Positions 34,036-47,004 of a DNA stretch of 64,000 bases are shown piece by piece (position 1 is the first letter of the stretch; each line of letters opens with the position of its first letter). The stretch is taken from NCBI GenBank assembly GCA_023935145.1, contig CM043700.1:35705620-35769619 (forward strand), written 5' to 3'. The stretch is from Bretschneidera sinensis (lineage: Eukaryota > Streptophyta > Magnoliopsida > Brassicales > Akaniaceae). The position numbers and the translations under genes are program-made. Below the pieces are notes generated by a model. The model worked only from the letters and a program-made list of their open reading frames with translations. It made no database searches and was not told the DNA's origin.

Positions 34036-35934
34036 TGTAATATCCGTGTTCTTAAAGTAAGGATAAAAAAGTAATTAAATAGGTATTACATAAAATTAAA
34101 ATAATATATATATGAAAGATTTACTATTAATAAAAAAAAAAGACACCTAGAAGCTTGTGTGCAAGTGTTGTTTTTTATGTTACAAAGAAGGGGGGAGGTG
34201 GACGGATTGTATAAAAAAAGAAGTTAATTAAGCTTATGCTAGTTTGTTAAAACTTAGTCTATAATAAATTCCTTTCCCACTCCAAAATTATATTTTCTCT
34301 CTCAAATTGCTTTTTTTCTTTAAACACATGAGGACTAAAAGAAATGTTGAAAGATTAAAATTTTGAATAAATTTATGGGAGAATTTTAAAAAAATTTGAG
34401 AGAAGCTTTAAGAAGAAAAAAAATGTGTTGACGATCAACAATCGGATGAAATTGTTTAAAGGAGCAGGAAAGGCAAAAATGTGATCCACATGTAACTTTA
34501 AGTGCTACGTGGTGAGTTAGATTTACTTTTAGTAATCGAAACCAATAAAAATATGAATTTATGATATTTGAATAAATTGTTGAATTATAATAATTTAATG
34601 ATGTACTTTCCGATAGGTATGATAATTGATTTATTTATTGATTAGGAATTTAATAGTATGTTGAATATTAATTATATAAGAATTTATATTTTAAAAAGAA
34701 TGGATTAATGAAAAATACGCTGAAAAGTTATATGAAATTTAAGAAAATATGATTGAAAAATTTATATGATGTATGAGGAGACAATTTAATAAATATAATA
34801 AAAGTAATAATTTTGAGAAAGAACTAGATAGCTGAATCGAATGCTTTGATGTATGTTTGCTTGCATGTTATTGTTCATATGCATAAAAGGGAAGACCATG
34901 AAGGTTGTTGGTCTGGCTAAGAAGACCAAGAAGGCAGCTGTTCTGGCTAAAAAGACCATGAAAGTACCTGGTCTGGCTGAAATATGTCGACATGTGAGAA
35001 GATGTTCCGAGATAATAGTATGAAATAATGAGATGATGTGATAAAAAAGAAAAAAAATGAAGAAATATAATTTAAACACATGCATTTATTTATTTGGTTA
35101 TTTTATTATTATTGATTGAGATGTTAAAGTATAAGTTTTGATTGTGAAATTATTGATAGACAAATGAGTATCACAGAGAGATAGATATGAAGATAAAGAA
35201 ATATGAAAGTATGATATGATAAAAATTATTTGATTGATTGATTTTATGTTGTGAACCTCATAACGAGGTAAATAATGATATTGAATTGATAATCTCAAGA
35301 TGATTAAATATATAAAAAGAAAAATTGATATGTTTGATGATTAATTTAAAAAGAGATTGATAAACGGTTTGAATTATGATATGAGTAGTGATAATAGAAT
35401 GTTATTATTGAATTATATGAGATAATAGATGATGAATATTTGAAGATTATTTGAAAGATTGGATTATTATATGTGAAAAAATAGATGATTAATATTGGTT
35501 AATTAGAAACTGAATTATAAGATGTGACTGGAAGTATATAATCGAGTACTTCTGGTAAATATAATTCACTGAGCTTGTAAAGCTCACTCCTCATTGTTAA
35601 ATAATTTCATGTAGCGGACAGGGCAGATAAATTTGTGAGCTATAATTCAAACTGAGTAATTACCTTAAGTAAGCTCTGTGGTCAAGTCCTCAAATATTGT
35701 AAAAAAGAAGAAAATAAATTTGTAATAAAATATTTTCATGCATTTTGTTATATTTATATATTGTTTCTAATAAGAAAATGATGATGTATCTCCTACGAAA
35801 AGAGTTAAGGATTGGATATAATTTTTAATTTTAGTTGATTTATTTTTATATTGTTGCATATATGTGTCATGCTGGGATTTAAAAAATGTGACGACACCGT
35901 CTAGGGGGTGGCCAACCCGGGATGAGTCGTTATA
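34036..35934 (+). mobile_element. 5' LTR of a Ty3/gypsy chromovirus
   Basis: Starts TGTAATATCC and ends near GTCGTTATA (expected ...TTACA; the final CA is changed). Homologous along its length to the reverse complement of 20221-22275. Shared landmarks are TGTGGTC/GACCACG-like words near the end, the Met-Cys-type ORF shadow near 34786-35085, and the GGGGGGAGG run near 34190. It is followed by a primer-binding-site remnant and gag, which makes it the 5' LTR. Confidence 0.85.
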
Positions 35935-35938
35935 ATTT

Positions 35939-35950
35939 TTGTATTAGAGT
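35939..35950 (+). other. Degenerate tRNA-iMet primer-binding site
   Basis: TTGTATTAGAGT differs from the usual plant gypsy primer-binding site TGGTATCAGAGC at three positions, two of them C-to-T. It lies a few bases after the LTR end, as expected. Confidence 0.6.
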
Positions 35951-36029
35951 ATTAGGTTTTATGATTCTGTAGACTGCATAAAAATTTAAAGAAGCGGAAG
36001 ATTTAAACAAACTACATTTTAATGTGAAG

Positions 36030-36530
36030 TTTGAGAATGACACGTGGACATGCTAGAGCTAGATGTAGAGTTTTGAATCAGAAAGGACGTGGTAGACCCC
36101 TAATATTTAAAAGAGTTGAAGCGGAGGGGGAGGTCGAGTATGTGTTTCATATAAAGGAACAGATTGCTAGTACAGCTGGTACTAGTAGAGGTGGGAGAGA
36201 ATATGATTTTAGGAGGGATGAGTTTAGAGAAGTTCTTGATTGTGCTATAGAGAGAATGAATGCAGCAGAAGAAATGACTGATAATTTATAGAGGATATTA
36301 GAGGAAATTGACAAAACAAAACCTAATATGGTGAGACAAGAGGCTTATGAAAGAGAGGTGTGTTTGCACATGAAATGTAAGAGGATTGTTTAGTGAGATT
36401 TATTAAGTTTAAACTCCAATCTTTTAGAGGATTTGTAAATCCGATTGAAGCTCAGTGAATTAAACATGTTGAAAAATATTTTGAAGTTTTACCAATGAAA
36501 AATCAAAACAGAAAAATAACATAAATATGT
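36030..36530 (+). mobile_element. Ty3/gypsy gag fragment
   Basis: From ATG 36031 the frame reads MTRGHARARCRVLNQKGRGR, then a stop after EEMTDNL, then RILEEIDKTKP. Further on, KHVEKYFEVLPMKNQN-like words appear near 36455-36510. These fit the N-terminal part of a chromovirus gag (the IFEVxPM motif is typical). It is truncated before the rest of the capsid, and protease and reverse transcriptase are missing. Confidence 0.7.
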
Positions 36531-36539
36531 AAAAAAAAA

Positions 36540-37304
36540 AATTAGTAAAATTATTTTATAATTTAATGGATATATTACAAAAATATATTTGAAATTAAGA
36601 TGTATATGCTGTAACGTAACCCGCAAACTTCAAGTGGGTAAGAATAATATTTTATATCACAGATATATTTTTATGATTACTTACGTTTGCATTACGTAAG
36701 TAAAACTAACCTTTGTATAAACCATTAACATTGATTAAAAGTACATGTACACGATAGTGGAATTGACGGTACCGCCGCTGTGTCAATATAGACATATGGT
36801 ATCACGGATTAATAAAAGGAGCAGCTCGTATTGTAGTGGAGAATTGCATGCTATTGCCTTGTTGTGCCCTTCTCCTTCCGCAACAATCGGTAGAAAATTT
36901 GATAATCAATTATAGGATGATTGATTGAACATCAATGTCTGATATTGACTTTAGGTTGCATGTATCTGGTGACTTTAGCTTCTAGAGGTTTTAAAGGAAC
37001 AATGATAGGTGTACATTCCGCTCATACAACCGGTTCGTTTATATTTTTTTTGTTGATTTTTTAAAATCTTGTTAGTAATATCAACGAATTCTATTAATAA
37101 TCATACATGTTGTACTTGAATGATTTAATAATTATTACATTATTATCAACAAAATTTTGTCAGTGATTATCACCAATAGATTTCGACCGTTTGTGACAAC
37201 TTTTTTTTAATAGTGATTTTATATTTGGCTGGTATATCTCGCATGGAGCAACAAGATATCTCCATGATTGTCTGAAAAGCCCTATATATGTAATTATGTA
37301 CCAC
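36540..37304. other. Intergenic, no gene seen
   Basis: Starts at the end of gag similarity. Contains a plus-strand stretch with words such as GCAACAATCGG and GTTAGTAATATCAACGAATT but no supported coding region. Confidence 0.35.
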
Positions 37305-38295
37305 CAATGATTTAAAAAACGGGTTTAGGGTGCCGAGGGTGCACCCAAAGGTGAAATCCGATCAAAAAGTCTATAGGCATAATTGTTGGGGCGTATATTT
37401 TATATATATGTTTGTTAGCAACATATCCACAGTCAGGCACTCATGCTCTATTGGTAAGTAAACATTATCTTGCCTTACATCGATACTCAGAAATCGCCTT
37501 TTTTATTTTTTATTTTTTCCCTCCGCTGCTTCCTTGTTTTTTTTTTCCTCCTCTATTTCCTTCTTTTTTTTCCCCTCTTCTGTTTCTCTTTTTTTTTTCC
37601 TCCTTTGTTTCCAATGTTTTTTTTTTCCTCTTTATTTCCACTGTTTTTTTTTCCTCATTTGTTTTCATTGATTAAAAAATTCATTAAATAGACTCCATAT
37701 TATATACTCTGTATTTTATTAATATCATTTTATAACATCATTAGGATTGTATTATCTATGTTATCTAATTTGTTGCTTTTAATAGATTTATATATGTGAA
37801 TTTGTTATACCAATGCAAATGTGTAAACACTAATCAGTAAACATTTGACCCTTAACATTGTGTTATTTGTATATTTTTTTTTTGAATTTGGAACGTGTTT
37901 GTGTCTTGTGATGAATAGATTGGTCAATTTAAAAATTAGAATTTGATTTTTGAAGTGTGATTTATGATTTATTGATGAAAGATGAGATGTATGTGAATTT
38001 GTTATATTATTGTAAGTGTGTAAAAAACAATCACTTAACATTGTGTTTGTGATGTGAACGTATGTTTGTGAAATATTTTGATAAATATTCATTAATATGT
38101 TTTAAGTTAGTAAAATTTATTGATAATTAATTAATTTATTATTTTAATTTTTTTAGTATTTTTATAATTTAATTAATATTATTTTATTCAAAACGTCCCA
38201 ACGTTTCAAAAGACTTACGCCCCAACACCTCAGGGCTTACGCCTCGCCTCATTGAGGCAAAACACCTCGTCCAACACCCTCTGAAAACACTGTGT
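37305..38295 (+). repeat. GC-rich-ended dispersed repeat, copy B
   Basis: Same start (TTTAAAAAACGGGTTTAGG) and same end (CGCCTCGCCTCATTGAGG then CTCTGAAAACACTGTGTA) as copy A at 17990-19048, in direct orientation. The last 220 bases align closely with 18830-19048. A long T/C-rich tract (37497-37670) occupies part of the interior and creates spurious long open frames. Confidence 0.65.
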
Positions 38296-40970
38296 ACAAC
38301 TCCTTAGTGCATGCATCTCAGTTGAGTTTTTGTGGATGGCATGTATCTTCTTTAACCTCCACACTTTATTTGCCAATCAATCTCACCAGCAACTGTTCTG
38401 AACTGTTGTGATTGGGCTTTGTTGAATGAAATTGGCTTCTAAAAAAAAATCTCACCAGCAACATCTATGAAAATTGATTTTGTGAACTCCAACCTTAATG
38501 CTCTGTTTATTATCAAATGGGCCTGAGTATTTGGGTCAAGAATCAGATAGAGCGAACTTGTACGTGAGAGCATACTCAATTGTGCCTGAGTATTGGCTTG
38601 GCATGGACAAATGGGCCAAGAGTTTGTGTTAACTAGCCCAAATCTCAGCTCTGTTCATTGCGTGTGAATGGACTACCCGACCCGTGAGTTTTCTCTGATT
38701 GTAAATTTTTTTCAAAGAAGAAATCTAGTCGTATTAAGCATTGCCACTTTCCAACCAATAAAAGACGTCTGGCTGAGAGAGCAACAACAAAAGATGTCTC
38801 AGATTGGCCTAGAAAGGGAAAACAACTGAAAAAATTGAGAGTACTGGGAAATTACACCGATTTGGTTCATGTTTGAGGCCGTGGAAGACTTTGGTTTTGT
38901 TTAGATGGACTTAAAATCAGTTTTTAAGTCAGCCTTTTTTCTAAAATAAAAAATTGTAAAATAGCTTGATCAAATTACTTTTTAATGGTATATGGATACA
39001 CAAAGTCAGAAAAAACTCTAAAGAGTCATCGGACAACAGAAATGATTGAATTTTAAAAAGTTACCAGAGAACCAGAAAAATTGTGTCTTTGGAGAACTTT
39101 TCAATGCTTAAAGTCAATAAACTGAATGATTAGAAAAGCAAAGAACAAGAGAGTTGGAGAATTTAAGAGTGAATTATGTGTGTACCGATAACCCTCTTTA
39201 TATAATGTTTAGAGGTAGAGTATGTTTAAGAAAGTAATTAATGTCGAGTGTTATAGTAGAATTAAAACTCTCATAAACTGAAGTGTTTTGATAAAATTAA
39301 AATTCCATGACTTGAAATGTCTTGATAGAATTAAAGTTTTATGAACTGAAATGACATTAGTATCTCTTTCAAAGTGACACTTGAATTGAAAATTTTCCCT
39401 CATCAAGCCCAAACAAAGAAACTTGTCTTTTCTGTTTTTATTTCCAATTTTTTATAAATATTTTTTTCATATATCAAATGCATTTACACTCTTATTTTCT
39501 ATTGTATGTGAAAAAGAAAACGGACAACGAATGCATTTTGTAAAATCAAACACAAGTGGGTCATCGAGGCAGCCAAGAGCGTTTATTGGTATGGTTAGTA
39601 TTTAGAGGGATGCATTGCTCAACTCTCAAAGAGTGTTTACTGTTTGTAGCCTTTAAAGAGCTAGTAAGGTATCGTGAGCGGGTCACCATCACCACACACA
39701 AAGAAACCAACCCATCCGTTTCTACCTACTTTCACACACCAGTTTAATAATCTATAGTACTAAAATCAACACAAAAAAAGGACATCAATAATCAAATGTT
39801 GTTAGGTATAAGAAAAATGTAATTGGTTGGTAAATGACATAAATGCCATTAAGTTATAAGAGTAAAGATAAGTTTATCATTCATTTATGTCATCTAAAAA
39901 TTAGACAAGTAACAAGTTGACATATGTGAAATTTGAGTAGTAAAATGATAAAGTAACGAGTGAAATTTTTTGAATTTGATTGATTGTGTGTAAAGGTGGT
40001 TGAAATGGGTGACACCTATGAGTGTTCCCTAACAGGGTTTTGAGCTATAAATAATTTGATAATTTATATTTTTTTGGTATGATGATATTAGTGAAATTAG
40101 GTGAAATTGCATTAATTTAATTTTACTTGTGTTTGTGTTTTAATGCTTGATTAGCATTAGTATTGGGACAAAGTTAATCCCACGATCTCACTAATTAATT
40201 AATTAATTAATTTTTTTTTTGCAGTGGGAAACACTTAATCTCTTTTGATAAAGTATTTAATGATTTATTTTGTTAGTATCGTTTTACCTTTAAATATTTC
40301 AATATAATTCTTCAAATATTATACAAATACTTTTCTTTAATTTCTTCTTTCTCTCTCAAATTTCGTGGCTCGATAGAAGTTCATCTTGTCTTTTTGACAA
40401 TTTCAAAGTATTTTATAGTAAAAAATGATTTTTTAAATTTAAATTTATAAATTGTTATGTGTTCGAAATTCTTAAAAATTTTCGTTGTAATGAAAAAATA
40501 TCAAACTTGAGAGGGAAGTTAATTAAAGCTTTGAAGCACGTCTAATTACCTTCTCAGTAAGTTTAAAGGTGAAATTATCATGATTAATTATAAAATATTT
40601 TTGAGCAATAAAACACAGACAAAGATAAATGATCTACAAAAATAAACACCCAATTTAAACACCTTCTCACACAATTCACTCGTTATACTGATCAATAAAA
40701 TATAACATAATTACTAATAATTAAGCTCCATATATAAATTAGCATTCCAATTTTTGATGGTCTTCTTACTTTTAGGTAAACTACCATATCATGTTATCAG
40801 AGAAAATCAAGATCATGCCCAAAACGTCTAATCATCTCCAATATCAAAGGATAGCTATATTTCTACTCCACGAATCGATCCATTTAATGCGCCCTTCCTA
40901 AGATAACTGCTCTTTATCTCAACCATAAAAAATGTCTTCCTAATTCCATTCTCTCTCTCTCTTTAGTACT
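38296..40970. other. Intergenic DNA upstream of the hydrolase gene
   Basis: No gene recognised. Contains ordinary AT-rich sequence, a TTAATTAATTAATTAATTAA run (about 40192-40211) and a CT-rich leader-like stretch just before the start codon (about 40948-40964). Confidence 0.4.
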
Positions 40971-40976
40971 CAAAAA

Positions 40977-43212
40977 ATGGCACCGTCCTTCCTCAGTCTT
41001 GTCCATCTATACGCCACCTTTCTCCGCCGCTGCTTCGCCGCCTCCGGCCTTTCCTCCCGAACACTAGCCATTGACAGTGAAACCACACTCCATTTTTGGG
41101 GACCCACTAACTTATCTGATCACCAAGACCAATTAGCAGTACCCAAAAAACCCTCACTCCTCCTCCTTCATGGCTTCGGTCCATCGGCCATCTGGCAATG
41201 GCGCCAACAGGTCCAATTCTTCAGCACTCGCTTCCACGTGTACGTCCCTGATTTGATCTTCTTCGGGGGCTCCACCACCAAGTCGTCGTCCCATGACAGG
41301 TCCGAGGTTTTCCAGGCGGTTTCCGTCGCGAAGCTGATGGAGGAGCTGGGAGTCCAGAGGTTTCACGTTGTGGGGACCAGCTACGGCGGATTTGTCGCGT
41401 ACCAATTGGCGAGGATGTGGCCGGAGAGAGTGGAGAAAGTGGTGATAGCGAGCTCTGGGGTTAATATGAGGAAGAGTGACAACGTGGCGTTGCTTAAGAG
41501 GGCTAACGCTGATAACATCCAGAACGTTATGTTGCCGGCCACTGCTACAGAGCTCAGGACGTTGACTGGGTTAGCGGTTTTGAAGCGCGTCCACTTCATC
41601 CCTGATTTTTTATTGAACGACTTTGTAGACGTAAGTGTTTTTTTTTTTTTTTTTTTCTTTTTTAAGTTTGAATATTTGTTCTTGTTGATTTTTGAGTAAT
41701 ACTATTTTCAGAAAAAAAATATTATACTAAATTATTTGATAAATTTACATCTTTGCATTTAATTCATTACTTTTTTTTTATCACTAGATAAATCTAATTA
41801 ATAATTAACACCATGTCAATTTGTAAACAACTTTTAATACCACTGTAATTTCTTATAAGTGAAAATGCCATAACTTTTCTTCAACTTTTAGGTTATCAAA
41901 GTTCAGTGGAAATAGAGAAATTCTTATTGGGCAAAATATAATTTTTATATCTGACGTAAACTTTACTTAAAATTGTTAGGTAATTTTATTTGTAAAATTT
42001 ATGTCGTTATTATATATATTATTAATAAAGTTATGTAATAATTACTAATAAAATTTTTATTCAATAAAAAAAGAAATGTTTTGCACTGAGAGAAAATATC
42101 AATGGTACGCTTAATTAGTTTTTTTTTTTTTTTTAAAGGTAAGTGTGTGTACAGTCGAAAATGTTTTTTATTTTAAGTTTTTTAACAATTTTTTTAGTAA
42201 TTTAAACATTCATAAAATCAACATAAATTAATGAAAAAATATATATTTTTCACAACCAAACAGCCCTTATCTTCCATTACTTCCAGAAAGTTACAAAATT
42301 CACAAAAAGTGTCTTGGATGATAGCTGAGATAGTCTCGTTAATGCTAACATCCAATTGAAAGCGCCTGAAGGATGCTTTACTTTGGATGAGGGACATTTT
42401 TCCTTGTTAGGTGGACTTGTCTAGGAAAAATGTACGAATGCAGGCGTACTTTTGTTTAATATGGTTAAATTTAAGCGAAAGTTTGTTTTCTTTTACGTGT
42501 GGTTGCAGAAATTGTACTCAGAAAACAGGAAGGAGAAGCTGGAGCTTCTAAAGGGATTGACCCTTGGGAGGGACGAGAATGTAAACCTTTCTCCACTTCA
42601 ACAGGTAAGTCTTTATTGCACATAAAAACATTAAACTGTTTGGTAGTGTTTCTAAAATGGATTTTATTTCCAAAAAAAAAAAGAGAGAAGTTGGGCTAAA
42701 GAAAACGTTTTTTGAAAAAATATCAAAAACTGAAATAAGTTATAAGAAATTGAATTTATCTTAAAAGCATAAACTTACATTTATTTTAACCAAGACACCG
42801 TTGAATCTACCTATAAATACAGAAAGTGGAAAGTTAATTGATTTAAGCTCTAATTTACTAGTTGTGTTAAATTGGCATTTGCATGTGTAGGATGTGTTGC
42901 TAGTGTGGGGAGACCAAGATCAGATATTCCCCTTGAAGATGGCTCATGAACTCAAGGAGTATGTGCCCCTCACAGGGTTTTGACCACCGAATTTACTAAT
43001 CTTACTTTATAATTATTTGATTAATTGATTACTAGGCAAGCATTTGAGAGTTAGAGCCTGAAATATAATCAATATCGGTAATTGGTCTGAATTACAGGAT
43101 TCTTGGGGAGAAGGCAAGGTTAGAACTAATAAAGAACACATCACATGTGCCCCAAATCGAAAACGCTCAAGTGTTCAACAACATTGTCAACAATTTCTTA
43201 TGCCAAGGTTAG
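40977..43212 (+). CDS. Alpha/beta hydrolase superfamily protein
   Basis: Four exons in phase: 40977-41630, 42509-42604, 42891-42958 and 43098-43212, giving 310 residues. The alpha/beta hydrolase fold is clear: oxyanion-hole HGFG (65-68), nucleophile elbow GTSYGG with Ser135, acid in WGDQDQIFP (Asp260 likely) and catalytic His289 in SHVPQIE. PDLIFFGGST follows the usual strand 4 position. The N-terminus has a hydrophobic stretch (FLSLVHLYATFL) that could be a weak anchor or signal, but this is uncertain. It matches a plant family often annotated as hydrolase/epoxide-hydrolase-like of unknown substrate. All triad residues are present, so activity is likely; the substrate cannot be read from sequence. 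One MITE copy lies in intron 1 and another just downstream. Confidence 0.9.
41915..42092. mobile_element. Foldback MITE family, copy 2 (hydrolase intron 1)
   Basis: Begins GAGAAATTCTTATTGG and ends near TTTTGCACTGAGAG, with AATAAAATTTTTATTCAATA near the right side. The outer parts are imperfect inverted repeats. Its layout resembles 43728-43915. Confidence 0.55.
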
Positions 43213-43727
43213 AGTTAGTGAGAAGTGCCATGGTTGTTCTTTAGATATGAGTGCAGGTGATGAGAACAAAATATATAGTTCTCTTTAAGGAATTGTATAC
43301 AGTATAATTTTTGAATTTGTGTTTTAGTTTGCTGAAATTTGGGGTCTATAATCTTCTGTGATAGTATGTATAATCTCAGTAGATTTGGCGTTTCTAAAGT
43401 CTTAAAAGTCTAAACTGAATTCATTGACATCCCCGCAACATAATAGGTGCCATGCTTTTTGCTTGAGAGATCAAAAAAGGGTCTGAAATTGAATTTCGAC
43501 CAACCAATGCCGAAGATTATCTTTTCTCACGAGGAAAGGAGGACGCAATTATGATACTGTTACTTAAATTGCTGTCAAATAATACTCTCACATAATAACA
43601 TTATATTAAATTACATTCAAATGGTACTCAAAATTACTATCAAATGGTATTTATTATTTGACAGTAATTTAGTAAAATGATGTATGCTATTTGAGGATAA
43701 TTGTGATAGCATTTGATGAAAAAAATT
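43213..43727. other. 3' flank of the hydrolase gene
   Basis: Probable 3' UTR, then intergenic DNA. Blocks around 43560-43720 repeat a TACTGTCAAATGGTATT-like word in both orientations, suggesting another small palindromic element. Confidence 0.4.
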
Positions 43728-43915
43728 GAGAAATTCTTACTTGTATCTAATGTAAAAGTGAAAATTTTATTGGATATTGTTAAATAATTTTATTGATGAC
43801 GTCTGTAAAATTATTATCCAAGTTACATGAAATTTCTTAATAACTATCAATAAAATTTTCATCCAAACAAAAATGATATTTTGCACGTGCAAATAAAAAT
43901 TCCTCGATGAGATAT
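43728..43915. mobile_element. Foldback MITE family, copy 3
   Basis: The left arm (GAGAAATTCTTACTTGTAT then GTGAAAATTTTATTG) is mirrored by the right arm read in reverse (GAGGAATTTTTATTTGCA then GATGAAAATTTTATTGATA). Arms of about 75 bp surround a short centre. Best-preserved copy of the family in the window. Confidence 0.65.
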
Positions 43916-45190
43916 GGGAAAAAGAAGAAAAGTATGTTTGCTAAATGAAATCAGTGAGTTCCTTTCTACTACTATCAATGATTTAGTTGGTCCATTGGGC
44001 TATTTCATGATACTAACGTGTTTCCTTAGAGTGGCCAACATCGTAGATGAATAGGAGAGACATGCGCTGTTCCTTTTTAATTTTGATAATAGACATGGGC
44101 TGTACTAGTTGTTCACAATTTGGGAATGAGGGTAGAAAAAAAACTGCACTTCTTCTATAAATTTGTATTAAGAAAAATTACTTTTTAGTGTTGTTTTATT
44201 ATATACCAACAGATTAACTCTGCTGTTGTGTTTATCAAAATTGTTTCAAAAATTGATTTATAAATCATAAACCAAAATAATTGTTAGACCTAACGATATC
44301 ACTACTATCAGATGAGTTGAGGATTTGGGTCCAAGACTCCAAAATCTTTTCCTAGAAGCCTTACTTTGCTTAACTGGCTGCCATGGCAATATGGCATCTT
44401 TGACATCTCTGCCATTTGACTGCTAAAAGTAAAAGAGATGAAATATATGTGTACTTTAAATTTGTTTTAAGATCCTTTGAAATTGAGGTCCTTCTTTACT
44501 CTTAGCTTTTCCTTTGTTTTTCTCCCTTATAACATTATAAAAGCGAAGTGGAGAGTGGAGGGAGACTCAAGTGAATTGTTTTTAGAATACGACAGTTACA
44601 ATATGAATAAATTGAGCATCTCATTATCATCACTTTACTCATTTTAATAGTTATGATGATTGAGTAATAAATTTAAATTTTTTAAATAATAACAAAAAAA
44701 ACAAAAATTTTAAATTATCTTTACAATATGATGGGTTTTTATTTATTTAGTTTGTTGAACAATTACTATAGCCAAGTATTTTTACTCTTATTTATGAATC
44801 GTGAAGTTTTTTATCTCAACATGTTAGGTTTGATTTTTCAAACAATTTTGATTATAATCATTTTATATATTTTAATATGAAAAAACTTTAAAAAATGTTT
44901 TTCAAAGACCTTTACTTTACTAATATATCTGAAAAAATAATTATTTTAGTAATTTATTTTTTTTTTAAAAATAATTATTTGATTTGATAAATAATGAACA
45001 TAAAAGATTATACTGATAATTTGATTATAGAAATGGGTATAACCTTCTCTAATGGAAACCAACCCATGCTAATATTTCCATTCCTTTGCAAGACAAGTCC
45101 GTCCAATTCTTTGGTCGTAAAAGAGTGATAAGATAGTTGAGACTTTTGACAGTGGGAAAGAGAGAAAAAAACAGAGCCAAGTTCAGTCCA
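43916..45190. other. Intergenic DNA between hydrolase and GPA1 genes
   Basis: AT-rich, with no supported gene or clear repeat. Confidence 0.4.
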
Positions 45191-45197
45191 CACTGGG

Positions 45198-45205
45198 TAT
45201 AAATA
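45198..45205 (+). promoter_or_regulatory. GPA1: Candidate TATA box of GPA1
   Basis: TATAAATA lies about 160 bases before a CT-rich leader-like stretch (45360-45480). Another TATATA-type stretch lies near 45497, so the choice is uncertain. Confidence 0.25.
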
Positions 45206-45695
45206 TTAGTCATAGGAGTGTGTGTATTTTCCCAAGAAGACTTTCTTACATATAAATTATAATCACGTAATAAACAATAAAAAATTAGTATGTTTAAATA
45301 GTGTTTTCTTTCCTCGTGGCCCGTGGGTACATCTTTTTAACTTTTACTGAAGAGAAGAGAGAGAAGCGTCCTCCTCTTAAGGCCTTGCAGCTTTCGGCTC
45401 TCTTTCTCTCTTTCCCTCCCTATACCTCTGCCTCTTTGTGATTCCAATTTCCACATTACTGTCTTTCTCAATCTCTTTCTTTTTTATTTTACCATTTTAT
45501 ATACATATATACACAATTACAACGTAAACAACAATTTAGCATACAGGATTAGTAATAAAGTAATATATCCACACTGAACAAGAACCAAGGAGTTTTGCTC
45601 TTTTTATTCTTATCTCCGTACTTGGAAAATCCGCCAAATCTAGTAGCAGCCCTGTTACTTGATAGCGCTCACTGGAGGCCTTGTTTTAATACCAG

Positions 45696-46922
45696 GTAAT
45701 TATAATTTAGCTTTCTTTTCTTTTTTTCTTTCTGGGTTTTGCATTTGCTAAATTTGCTCTGTCAAGATCTTTCTTTTTTACTGTTTAATTCTTGATTTTT
45801 GGGTTCAATTTTGATGGGAGATCTCTGTGTTTCACTCATAGTGCCAGATCAAGAGGATTTTGTTTATTCTTTCAGTAAATTTGTTTTTGGGTTGGACTAT
45901 ATGACATTTCTGGTTCTCTCTAGCATGTAAATGTTTTGTTTTGTTTTTTTTTTTTTTTTATGGTTAATTGATTTCTTAATCTGTTGCCTTTTCAAATTTT
46001 TTTTTTTCACTTTCCTAAATGAAAGTTCGCTGGTGGGTACTTACTATTTTTTTTGTTGTTGCTAAATTGATAGATTAGAAGCTGAAGTTACTATCTAAAT
46101 TTTGTGTGTTTCATGAAATATGTCTTCAATTCATAAATTATAACATCGTTAGTTATTCTTCTTTAATGGGTGTTAGGGAAGCAAGGGGAATATGTATTAC
46201 TGAAGGAAAGCGGTAAAGGCCAAAAACAGTATGCAAACTTATACTGGAGATATTAATTGTATGCATAATATCCAGGGTGTATTAATTGTATATGCATATA
46301 ATGCCAAATACGGTCCTGCCTGTTAATTTATTGTGTATTAACTGTCTCGACAGCATGGTTTTGGCTTTTGATGTTTCTAGTGAGCTTAAATTGGGTTCAC
46401 GTGAAATGACTTGTAAATTTTGGGAACTTGTTTGTAGCGTATAACAAACAGTATATCTTTTAGTTAATCAGTTTGATTCTCAAGTCATTTTCCACACATA
46501 AAAGCAAAGTTCTTGAATTTTCTGCTAAATGCAGAAAGAATGGATTTAAAATCCGGAATAAGCTGCTAAAATTGTCATAGCTTAAGTACTTCTAAAGAAA
46601 GCGAAAAAGATTTTGTGGCTTGAATTTCTTTCTGCGGCTCATGCAGATCTCATTGGACCTGTGATCCACACCTTTAATTGGGTTTTACATCATACTTCTC
46701 ATGTTTTGCAATGGTTCTTTCTTTCATCGTATGATTTCTGACATCATCTCATCAATAATCTCACAAGATGGATGCTAATACGGAACACATTCATCGCGTA
46801 CTCAAGTATTATCTTAATTTGGATGTATTATTTGACTTAAAACTCTCATCTTGAGAGAGATGTGCCTGATTTTTATTGGCTTCGTGATTAGGTCAACTCA
46901 ACCACATTACGAGTGAAAGTCA
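45696..46922 (+). other. GPA1: Predicted 5'-UTR intron of GPA1
   Basis: A leader-like exon ends with TACCAG at 45695, followed by GTAATT, a strong donor. Candidate acceptors are GATTAG near 46891 and GTCACAG near 46922. The interval is T-rich as plant introns are. The exact acceptor cannot be fixed without transcripts. Confidence 0.45.
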
Positions 46923-47004
46923 CAGAAAAAAGTTAAAAGACACGTATGGTACATTGTGGAGCTGGATTTGTGCATCTTCTATGCTGTCTATTGTCATAGA
47001 AAAT

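Noticed and set aside
37412..37691. Long Phe/Pro/Leu-rich frames
   Set aside because: Result of a pure T/C tract inside repeat copy B.
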